A stretch of DNA of 64,000 bases, from NCBI GenBank assembly GCA_029237695.1, contig CM055278.1:70795188-70859187 (forward strand), in the 5' to 3' direction. The translations under genes and the position numbers were made by a program. This DNA comes from Conchocele bisecta (lineage: Eukaryota; Mollusca; Bivalvia; Lucinida; Thyasiridae). Shown here in pieces: positions 46,846 through 58,800 of the stretch. The number at the start of each line of letters is the position of its first letter. The stretch's first letter is position 1. The notes under the pieces are model-generated. The model saw only the letters and a list, made by a program, of their open reading frames with translations. It did no database searches and was not told the origin of the DNA.

Positions 46846-49800
46846 GTAATGTAGTTGTTTCTAAATACTCTTCACCCAGCTACATTAACCGCACACCTCC
46901 AACTCGCCATCCAAAATGGCCACCAAAAATGACAAAAACTTTTTGGCGGCAATTTTTGGTCGGTATATTTAATATATGGAGATACTCCAATATGAATGCG
47001 GTTTAAAGGTACATGCCCACTCATTAGGCACATGTTCTTTATATCAGAGACATCATCTGAGACATTTTCTGGCAAAATAGTCATTCTTTCATCATTACCC
47101 TACGTATTGATTGGCATTATTATACATTTTATATCAGACGTACATTTCCACACTGATATCAGGGGCGATAACCGTGTTACCTTAAAATGTTAATGGGCAT
47201 TTCTATTTATTCTCTGTATTTATTTGTTGATGTGCAATGATCATCTGATGTGCAATGATCATCCTTTATAATCTATCGAAAGTATAATTTTTTCATGTGC
47301 CGCATTTAATTAGTATAAATAATTAAAAAATATCATGCCTCATTTGCATATGAAAATAGCCTGATACCACCGCGAGTCACTACCAGTAAAATAAATATTA
47401 CTAAATGATTATATCTGTATAGCGGGCACTCGTAATTTTTAGAACTGGTGTAATAGTGACACAATTATACACTTATTTAATTCCTATAAAGAACATTTTG
47501 TGCCTACTAAATGGGCATGTACCTTTAATACATGTAGTTGATTGCAGTTTCCATGGTAATGAGTAACTATTTTCGAACTGAAATGCATCTGCGATGTTCT
47601 ATGGTTGCTAAGCAACAAAATACATGCTATGATACATATTGAGAAATTTAATACTTTAGACACCAATAAGTTTCAGTGAATTAAACAAGGTTTCATCTGC
47701 CATCGATCATTAATTATAGCTCAACTGTCATTACTTACTGAATGACCTCGCAGTAGAATAAAACACACAATCCTTCGAATTTGAACTAATAAAATTGTGT
47801 ATGTATGCAACATTAGATATCTCTCTATCAATAAAACAAGTGGAAGTAAGATCATATTATTACTTGCCCTTGCAGCCTATCTGCTATGGGTGCGCTATGT
47901 CAGATGATGAAATATACCACTGATCTCTATAAATAGAAACAAAGGATGCAACTATCAGTTCTGGGGCACTATGAGACAACATATTAGACAACTATAAATA
48001 GAGCAAAGGGAATTAACTCTGCACCGCCTGCCCTTGCAGCTTATTGGCCCTGGATGCGCTGGGAGCTGGAACCGACATGACACCGGACAAGCGTGCCTTC
48101 AGTCGATACCACGGGGCGCTGAAAGGGATCATACCCATCAGATTCGAGAAAGCGTAAGTTAACTTTGCATGCTAGCGGTGAAAATAAACCCAAACAAATT
48201 ACAACAAGTATGTTTCTTATTTCTCTCTGTAATTATGTGTTGGAATTTCATTAGAATTGCGTCCGGAGGAATATGTGTTGGAATTTCATTAGAATTGCGT
48301 CCGGAGGAATATGTGTTGGAATTTCATTAGAATTGCGTCCGGAGGATATTCATGGTATATATAGCGAGAAATAAAAGAAAATATAATGAATTGTCGTCTG
48401 CTATTTTTTAACTATTTATAGCCCACAAATTTCCCAGCATGCAAAGTTCAATGTTTGCCAGCGGATGGGCTGTGAGCATTGGACTTCAATGCTGGACGTT
48501 GTGGGTTCAATCCCCACCCTAGGCATGACTAGTAATTCCATCCCACTGGATTGTCGGATGAGACTAAACTGAGGTCTTGTTACTATAATGACCTTAGCTG
48601 ATGCTGAGACATTATCTCGTTCACTCTGTTTCATTTGCTTGCGTTTGCACTAGGACGTAACCCTTTCATCACTAAATATATAACCTGGTCTGTTCCCTGT
48701 TAAATTTGAAATATTTCATTAAATTTGATAAAAAAAGAGGTTCAATAAACCGTATTTGTTCATCGGCTGCATCTTAAAATTAATGACAGACTCTGCAGAT
48801 CCTGATGAGATGGCTTTGTGGTATGTAGGGTTGAAAGGTACAAACTCTCCACATATCATATACGTCAAACCACGTATGGCCTGGGCTCGCGCAACGTCAT
48901 GACGTCCGGCTCATAACATCCGGTTTACTGCTACACAATGGACGTCACATAGGACTGCCGATTCATTTTCATGCTATTTTGATAAAGATCATGTGGTCAA
49001 AAATGTAATAAAAAGAGTGACTTTAAAACAATGTGTATTAAATGTGCTTCCCTTCGGAGGTTATTGGAAATTACTATAAGTCTCCACATATATTTTGTGA
49101 CCTTCAGCACTCATGTTGAGATGTGACAATTTGAAAGCTGGTATTGTTTTATTTTATCCTCCCGATATATCCTGTGTACAGTACCGTAGTTTAATTTGAT
49201 CCCGTCAACACAGTGCGTATGTGCCGTGAAACATGGTGCCGTGAAACATTTTTGATATCCAGTCAATACAATTTTTGCATTTTACAGCCATTTGTAGGTG
49301 TTGACGGGATAAATAGAATAGTAGGTTAGTGCCGTGAATGGGAAAAAATATCTGGCGCGGCACGGAAACGGGATGTGCTCGGCAGAGCCTCGCCCATCCC
49401 TTTTGCTGAGCCTTACCAGATATTTTTTCCCATTCACGGCACTTACCTACTATTCTCTATATATACGAGTCAATGATCAGTTTTTACCCACCAAGTGATT
49501 TAGATGTCAGAGATTGAAAATGATTTAATCTATGTACAGGTGGCAGCATGTGATGGGCAATTTATCCTCACCAGAATCCTGATAGGAGACCTTGTTTGGC
49601 TCTTGCGTTCATTGTTGGGATTCTTGTATGTGACAGTTGAATCAGTAGCCTATTTCATTAACATGGCAAAGTATACTTATCTAGCAAAGTACATGTATAC
49701 TTTGAGGGAGAAATTTTCAATTTAAGGATAAATTTCTAAATTTTTATTATACTGAATTTATTACATTATCACAGCCATTTTGATAATGTAATACATTCAG

Positions 49801-52800
49801 TATAATAATTCTGCATACTTTTAATCGTCACATATATGCAGTCGTTTGTTCTATATGACATAATGCATTTCGGGAAAAATAAATGATTACTCCCTCAAAG
49901 GATACTTTGCTAGATAAGTATACTTTGCAATTTTGATGAAATCGGCTACTGGTTATACCCCTTATTATGGGAGTATTACGATTACTCATAATCCTATTAC
50001 TTTTAGAGGAAGGGGCCAAGTGACTTTGGTGTTGTATGGACCTGACACCATGTCAGGTTATTCTAATTTCAGGACTGAATATATACTTTCTCTGTGTAAA
50101 TATTCCGTTCTGATTTTTGGATTTCGCCCCCAGTGCAGCAGGTTAAATACGGGATCTAACCCGTTGGCCCGGCCTTACATGACCATAGCTGTTGATAGGC
50201 CGATAATTCCAGCACAAAAATATTTACACAATTCCCTAACATTTGATTGGCCCGTAGCAAGTCTCTGTCCAAAATGTATATCCCAGTAAACTCCCACGCC
50301 AAACTACTTTCTGTAACCGTGAGGCGCAGTTAAAATAATTCTTAAGAAAACGGAAAATACACACATTTTCTTGATGAATTTATTTCAAATGCTGGAATTA
50401 TAAGGAATGAATGGCCTTTTTGTTGAATTTATCGGGGATATAATCGGGCCTTCGTCCAGTATTCCCGCGACTTTTCCAAGTTTATACCCCGATAAATTCC
50501 ACAAAAAGGCCATTCATTCCTATATTAAACACCAACAAAGAAACTGATGTATCTACAGGAGGAAACAAGAGCTGCCTATATCCCAGGCTGGCCTGTTCTC
50601 TCGCATGACTTTCGGCTGGCAGACACGAATGATGTGGAACATTTACCGTAAAGGCATCGACTCCATTTCTGACCTCCATGTCGGGTTGACGGAACAAGCG
50701 AAACCAAACGCTGATAGGTTTGTTATTGCACTCATAATGTGCACATTACTATACATTTATCATTTGTCCAATTTACATGTTGGCTGAGCTCAATAGGTGA
50801 AGGCAAATGCAATTAGATTTGCTATATGACTAACAATTGGTCATCGGATTTGCATATTTCAAACAGGCTTTACCCATTACATTCATTGTAAGGATACACT
50901 ATTTAACTGATGGAAAATTGTAAATATTTTCTTTATTTCTCATCGGAAGTATATATTGTTACCACCACTTGAACCGTCTCATCGAGACGGTTCAAATGAG
51001 TGGTCACAACATATACTTTCATTGAGAAATTAAAAACATTGGAAATACCACCAAATGTGTATTCCGAATGCAATGGGCTATTAAGGATTGGTCATTCTAT
51101 TTTCATATTTCATACATTCTTAACGCATATTCTAAGGATACACCAGTTTACTGATGCAAAATTGTACATATTTTCTTTATTTCTCGTCAGAACGAGACGG
51201 TTCAAATGAGTGGTCACAACATATACTTTCATTGAGACAGTAAACAAAATTGGAAATAAAATCTTTTGAAATTTTCATACACCCAAAAGTATATTGGCTA
51301 TTCACCTAGCGTCATTCAGGTGACCTTGACCTTCATGGGTGAGACACACGCCAGCGATCGCATTGTGTTAGTTAGGCTTCAGCTTTTATAGTTGGCAGCA
51401 ACTAACATAGGCACTGCACACCTATATACCGTATTTATTTTATTAAAAGCCATGGGGCGTTGCAAAATGACAACGGGAGGCATTTAATAGAGGTATTTTA
51501 TTCTGCATTCCTTAAAACCATAGCACGCCGAAGTACAACCTACGCATCTGGAACAACTCACCTCTTTTTAGAAACACGTCACAACATCTAACTAGTCATG
51601 CGTGATAAGCCTGATTAAATAGGCCACTGGGAAGAAAAAAAAAGGGGGGGGGAGGGGCGATTGATAGAATAAATACGGTATGTACTATATCTACAAATCT
51701 ATAATTAAATAATGATTTACTTCATCCCTTTTGGCACCTATCTGAGACCCAGTGTCCATTCTATTTTTCAGAAGCTTCATAATTAAATGGGGAATATCAG
51801 GCTAGGGTCCATTGATATTACATTTATCAGGCATTGTTACATGGTTTCCGTTGTTTGCACATATGTGCAAACAAATAGCGCATGCTGTTTGCACATGGCT
51901 TTAGGTAATGCTCATTCCGGGGCTTCGCGTAATGGAAGTGCCTTCATGACGTCACTACGCGGAAGTGCCTTCATGACGTCACTACTTCATGACGTTCATG
52001 ACGTTCATGACGCGGCCCCGGAATATGCATACCGAAAATTATCTACGTGAATGGGACGATTTTATAAAAGTACTGAAAATACTGAATATAATGCTCAAAT
52101 TACATCAGTTTTTTGTTGGAAATGTAACAATAACGTTTGATCATGTCCAGCCGTGTGCAAACGTTTGATGTGGCCCTCGGGAACTATTTGAACCCGCGGC
52201 CTGCGGCCTTGGGGTTCAAACAGTTCCCTCGGGCCACAGCAAACGTTTGCACACGGCTGGACATGATCAAACCTTATATTACTTGGAAATGGTAGGAATT
52301 ACGAGACTCGGAAGACTATCATGGTATTCTATATATCAGGTACCATTTTATGCAAATATAACATCGTTTTTGTTAAAAAGATGCATACTTATTTACATTA
52401 CACTAAAGTCATTTGGTAATGTCATATGTTGCCGTTTGACCAATCAAATGGCACTTCAATTTGTAATGACCAAGATACACCATCGCCTACGTTAATCTTG
52501 CCAATTTTGTAAATGTGTTTATTATAAAATACTTGTTATTGTTTTTGGAAGTAAGCAGCTTGATTGGCTGTGCCTGAGCTGTGCTACAGCTAAGGCACAG
52601 CCAATCAAACTGCTTGAGTTGATATTGCCTCTTGTATGAGTTATACAATTAATCCTATTACTTTTAGGGGAAGGGGCCAAGTGACTTTAGTGCGGTATGG
52701 ACCTGGCACCAGGTCACGTTATTCTAATTTCAGGGCTAAATATATATTTATTTTGATAAATATTCCATTCTGATTTTGGGATTTTCTGCCAATGCAACAG

Positions 52801-55800
52801 GTTAAATGTGGGATCGAACCCGTTGGCTCGGCTTTAAATGACCTTAGCTGTTGAGGCCGACCAATAAATCAAATCAACCAATAGATGTTCAGAAACGTAT
52901 ACATCTTGGCAAGATTAACGCAGGCAGTGGTGTATTCGTATCTACACAATATAAGGTTTGATCATGTCCAGTCGTGTGCAAACGTTTGCTGTGGCCTGAG
53001 GGAACTGTTTGAACCCAAGGCCGCAGGCCGCGGGTTGAAACAGTTCCCGAGGGCCACAGCAAACAACGTTTGCACACGGCTGGACATAATCAAACGTTAT
53101 TGTTACATTTCCAACAAAAAACTGATGTAATTTGAGCATTATATTCAGTATTTTCAGTACTTTCATAAATCGTCCCATTCACGTAGATAATTTTCGGTAT
53201 TCATATTCCGGGGCCGCGTCATGAACGTCATGAAATAGTGACGTCATGAAGGCATTTCCGCGTAGTGACGTCATGAAGGCACTTTGTCTACGTGCGGCCC
53301 CGGAATGAGCATTGCCTAAAGCCATATGCAAACAGCACGCGCTATATGTTTGCACATGCACATATGTGCAAACAACGGAAACCATGTAACAGTACACAAT
53401 ACAACAGGGGTCGTTTCACTAAACTTTGTACAACTAAAATGTTCGTAAATGGAAATTTAGGATTGTCTGGAAATTTCAATTGATGAATTTACAGTTATTG
53501 AGCATAGGCTGCATGTGCAGCCTATGCTCAATAAATGTAAATCCAATAATTGTTTGCAAGAAAACATTGTTAATGTGAAATTCACAGACTATCATAATAT
53601 TGCACTTACAAACATTTTAGTCATACAAAGTTTAGTGAAACGGCCCCAGCTTGTTATCAGGGAGTCTGTATTCGGCCAATGCATAGTAGTAACCTGATAA
53701 ATGATACTTACCAGCCTTTTTTTATGCCCCACCACCAGTGGAGGGGGCATGTAGTGTTACCCTCATCTGTCGGTCCCGTCAGTCCTTTCGTCCGCCTGTC
53801 ACCAACCTTGTAACTCGTAAAACTTTTAAACCGTACTACCTACAGACCTGAAAGTTGGTATGTAGCTTCCTTATGATGAGTAGATGTGCAAAGTTTATTT
53901 TTATTTTTATTCGACCCTCGGGTCATGGATTATCTCCCCCTTTTCGACTTAGAATTTCCCAATTTTGCTTTTGTAACTTGTATAACTTCTACACCGTAAT
54001 AGCTGGAGGCTTGATGCTTGGTATGGAGATTCTTTATGGTGTGTAGATGCACAAAGTGAATATATATTTTTGTTTTGACACTGAGCCATGGATTATCCCC
54101 CCCTTTTGGACTTGGATTTTGCCGTGTTTACTATCCTAGTGATATGTGGGGCATCCGTGTTCTATGAACACATTTTCTATTTCTCCAGTCAAACAGTTTG
54201 TTATTGTTGCCTGAATTTCAGACTAGAACGTCACTGGAATGAAGAGTTACAACAAAAAGGTGCTGAAAAAGCTTCGTTTTCATTGGCCGTGTTCAAATCG
54301 GTTAGATCGCGATTCATCTTTATCGTGATAGTACTTCTTTTGACAACGTTGTTGCAGTTTTCCATTCCTGTGAGTTTGTTTTAATTATCACCCACTTAAT
54401 GTGTTAACCACCTGCTACCTGTGAGATGGATTTTGTCTGTGACATATTTGTAGAGTAGATAGTTTGTCCTGTACGGAGCCCCGCAGGGGACATGGATTGT
54501 TTTTATTAATTCGTTCCCACAATTTAACAATTTGTTCCCACAAAATGACAATTCGTTCCTTCAATTTAACAATTCGTTATTTAATATTTAATTGTTATTT
54601 CGTGGGAACGAATTGTTATTTCGTGGGAACGGATTAATAAAAAAAATAATTCTACGTCCCCTTCGGGACTACGTAGTCCTGCCTCACGTGCGTTTGTTGA
54701 TTTTCATACGTAACTCTGCATGTTTATCTTCCGATCTAAGAAAAGATCCCTTATGACGTGTGTGAGCAGTGTAGAGCCAGATCAGACTGCACTGGGTGTG
54801 CAGAATGGCCAACAATTCTACCAACATCTTATGATCTGAGACACACCATGCAGAGCTCCAGTGCGTAATTTGGAGGTAAATTTCTTATTTCTCCATCAAA
54901 AATGGCAAGTTGGGAGTGCTTTAGAATCGTCTCAATGAGACGATTCTAAAGGACTCCCAACTTGTCATTTTTGATGAAGAAATAACAAAATTTCACCCCA
55001 AGTTGGTCAAATTACGCACTTTAACTGGAGCTCTGACACCATGTTAATTGTACAAGAGAACATGCGCAATATCTCATTCAATATCTCATTCAATATCTCA
55101 TTCAATATCTCATTCAATATTCATGTGCCATGAAAACTATTTAGGAAATTTACGATATTCTCTGTAAATGACGTCGCAAGCACAGGCGATCGGCATGTTG
55201 ATAGGATAGTGTATTATACTTGTATTGACATGTAAAAAAAATGCTGTCGTTCTATAGTGAAAGTCTTATATAATCAAGGCTTTGAACTCTGTGTGCCTCA
55301 ATTTCACCATCACCAGTTTCAAGAAATAATATATTTTCTATTCCTCATAAAATCCCATTATTCCTAGTGCCTACACAGAGCTAAGGCTCACCTGCGCCTA
55401 ATAAAACAGACACATAATCAGCATTTTACACTCCGAAGCCGTACCAGCCTGAAAACCTGACACAAGTCACCCGACTAGCTAGGTCGGACATGACTTCGTA
55501 TCGCGCTTGCACTAAAATTCTCAAGACTAAACTGAACAAACCAGATTGGGATTTCAAGACTCCTTGAGATTTTTCAATAAAGTAATACTAGTTATCGATG
55601 TCAAATGCGGAAATACAATCAGAGTCTACCTACAAAAGCTATCTTTATTTATTTTCTTATCAGCATATTGCCTGAAGGGAAACGGCCGACATGTCACATG
55701 ATATACCGGTTGTAAGACAGTTTCTGATTGGTCATCCGGTAACCTTTGCCAACCAACCAATCAGAGAACAGATAGCAGCCAGTGATTTTTTGTGACTCAT

Positions 55801-58800
55801 GATCAACAAATGTAAACAAATGTGTTGCTGTCCTCGAGATCATAAACTGATAAGAAAATAAATAAATGATTCATACTGTGAAGATGGTCAGTCGGATAAG
55901 AGGGCTAACTCATGCTTTGACAGCACTTCAGAATCATTTCCAATGGAAATGATTCTGAAGTGCTGCCAAACCATGTTTTTATTGAGATGTAATGCAAGAA
56001 ATAAAAGCAACAGCAGACAACACTTTTTGTGTGCAGCGGTCTAAGGGTTAATAGTGTTACTCTTGTCCGTGGGTCCGTCCGGTCACACATTCAGGGTCTT
56101 AGGGGGGGGCCCCGTGCAGGCACCGGGGCGGGATCAACTGATCCTGAGAATAGTGCTGCAGTAGCCATTGCTTCTCGTAAAAGGCGACTAAACTGGCTTA
56201 ACGATTGGGTTCATACTTTCCGGAATCCACTATACCGGATTTGGCCCTCATGTACATCTTTGGCTTTCTTGTATGTGAGAGTTGAGTCGGGCTATGCCCC
56301 ATATATAAAAGTAAGATTAGCGCTAATCCTATTACTTTTAGGGGATGGGATAAATGATTCTGGTGTGGCGAGGGCCTGGCACCAGATCAGGTTGTTCTAA
56401 TTTCAGGACTGAATATATATTTTGATTGTAAATATTGAGTTCTGAAGTTGGGATTTACCCCCCTCGGACAGGTGGATACGGGACACGACCCCGTTGACCC
56501 GTCTGCGTGTAGACTCCCTGAGGCTTGTACCTCTATGTCAGAAAAGCGGACGTTAAACCCTATTCACTCACTCACTCACTTAGGGGGGGACAAAAGACAA
56601 TAATTGATGTACCCTTCTAGGTGTGTGATATAAGTTAGTCTGTGTGTCCGTCAGTCTGTCCGTCTGAAATCTAAATTCTTGTCTGGGCTGTAACTTTGTT
56701 TGACTCTTTGTTTGTGGAATGGAAAAGCTTCCATAGGGGTATTATCTGTGACTTATAGACACATTTCTTTTAGTTTATTAACAAAGCAGCAAATTGAATA
56801 TAAAATGTATATAATAAATAAACAAATTTATGTCATATGGTCATTTTCATCTGTCAGACCATATAAAATGCATGCTATCCAGCTTCTTTATGCCCCCGCC
56901 ACCGAATGGTGAGGGGGGCATATAGTGTTACCGGTGTCCGTACGTACGTGTACGTACGTGTACGTGTACGTACGTACGTACGTACGTACGTACGTACGTA
57001 CGTACGTACGTATGTACGGACGGACGTCCCGAAATCTCAACGCTGGGTAAATGGCTTATAATTTCTGTTTCCTTGCTCGGATCTGCTTCACATTTCACAC
57101 ACGCAATGCTCCAATGGTCCTCTACCGCCACGGCCCCGTGCAGGCAACGGGGCGGGATCAACTGATCCTGAGAATAGTGCTGCAGTAGCCATTGCTTGTC
57201 GTAAAAGGCGACTAAGGCCATTTTTTTTTTATTTGTTGGTTTACGGATTTTTTTTCCGCGAGATCGGGTCGGTCGGTCGGAAAAAAATAAAAATAAAAAA
57301 AAGTTTTTTCTATTCTTTTTGGCACAGGTCAAGGAAAAAAAGAAAAAAAGTGTCAAACGCGGATGCCACCGGCGGCATATTGAAGAAAACGGGTGAACCA
57401 AAAGTGTTAAGTCAAAGGGTGAAGGTCATATGTAGTATGGCAAGGCAGGTGTAGCATACATGCAAATGAATGAAGTATGGAAATATTGAAGCAGTTAAGC
57501 AACTTATGTAGATGCTATGGCCAGTTTGAGAAACTGTGACAAACTGGTTAACCGAAATTGCTAAGTCCTTTCAGCAGCCCTGTGAAGGTCAAAAGGTCAA
57601 GGTAATATAAAGTATGACAAGGCAGGTATAGCACACATACCAATGAATGATGTGTTGAAATATTGAAGAACTTGAGCAACTTATGTAGAAGATATGGCCG
57701 GTTTGAGAAACTGTTACGAAGTGGTTAACCGAACATGTGACGGACAGACGGACGGTCCGAACACCATAAAAATCACCTTTTTAAGGCACATGGTTGGGTC
57801 GGTTCACCTTTTTAAGGCTCATGGTTGGGTCGGTTTGTGGTCGGTAAAAAACAAAAAGGCCAGTGATTGTGATAGAGTGAAACTTGTGTTAACCGGCATC
57901 GTCTCGGACCAAGAGTTTGTCGGTTAACGTAGGGAGTCGGTTCAGCAAGTTTCTTTATATTCTACATAGCAACTCAGTTTCATATTCACATACTGTTGAA
58001 TGTTGATCACTGTGAATGGGTTGCGTAATGCGTACATATTAATACCGTATCTGGTATAATTAAATACAAGACAACGAAGCGGCGATATAGTTGAAACGAA
58101 TATCAGTGGGGGTGGCACGAGTGTGGATTTGTGGCAGGGTGGTAGAGGACCCTAGGAAGAACGCATACATGAAATATGAAGCACATCGGAGCAAGAAAAC
58201 AGAAAATATAGGCCATTTACCCGAGCGTTAAGGTTTTGAATTTTTGCATTCAATCTGAAACAGAGATATATCAAATCATAATCGTCCATTCGCAGGTTGT
58301 TGTTGTTGTCGCTGCTGCTAAGATACGGTTTCCGCCACTTACTTTTCTCGGCACAGCAAAAAAAAATTATTTTTTTTTTTTTTTGGATCGGAGGTAAAAA
58401 ATATCTAAAAAAATCAAAAAAATCGGAAATTAAAATTTTTATTTTTTTCCACATTGTCAAAAAATCGGGTCGGCGGATCTGTAAACCAACTAATAAAAAA
58501 AACTGGCCTAAACTGGCTTAACGATTGTGTTCATACTTTCCGGAACCCACTATACCGGATTTTGCCCTCATGTACATTTTTGGCTTTCTTGTATGTGAGA
58601 GTTGAGTCGGGCTATGTCCCATATATAAAAGTAAGATTAGCGCTAATCCTATTACTTTTAGGGGATGGGATAAATGATGCTGGTGTGGCGAGGGCCTGGC
58701 ACCAGATCAGGTTGTTCTAATTTCAAGACTGAATATATATTTGGATTGTAAATATTGAGTTCTGAAGTTGGGATTTACCCCCCTCGGACAGGTGGATACA

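Larger units (their letters stand above)
48154..50558 (+). other. ABCC5-like intron 2, made largely of mobile elements
   Basis: A TTAA MITE lies at 48163-48446, a tRNA-type SINE at about 48458-48620 and a composite SINE at 49553-50535. An inverted repeat (cgtgaatgggaaaaaatatc at 49335 against gatattttttcccattcacg at 49418) forms a stem around the gcacggaaac segment. The rest is unassigned. Confidence 0.75.
50718..54221 (+). other. ABCC5-like intron 3, dominated by fold-back elements
   Basis: F1 palindrome at 50946-51021 and an F1 half at 51186-51233. A large fold-back lies at 51835-53392, MITE J at 53406-53646 and a family A element at 53724-54178. 51240-51790 is unassigned apart from a G-rich run near 51645. 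Confidence 0.75.

Noticed and set aside
47876..47937. Alternative coding exon of the ABCC5-like gene
   Set aside because: It reaches a stop after about 20 codons and matches the true exon only at its start. It is reported as a finding and not annotated as an exon.
48458..48530. tRNA gene with GGTTCAATCC
   Set aside because: Only the T-arm half is convincing, and its tail recurs elsewhere as a SINE.
56928..57401. 157-codon minus-strand frame with RTYV repeats
   Set aside because: The repeats come from the (ACGT)n run, and the frame crosses three element boundaries (family A, SINE, Harbinger-like).
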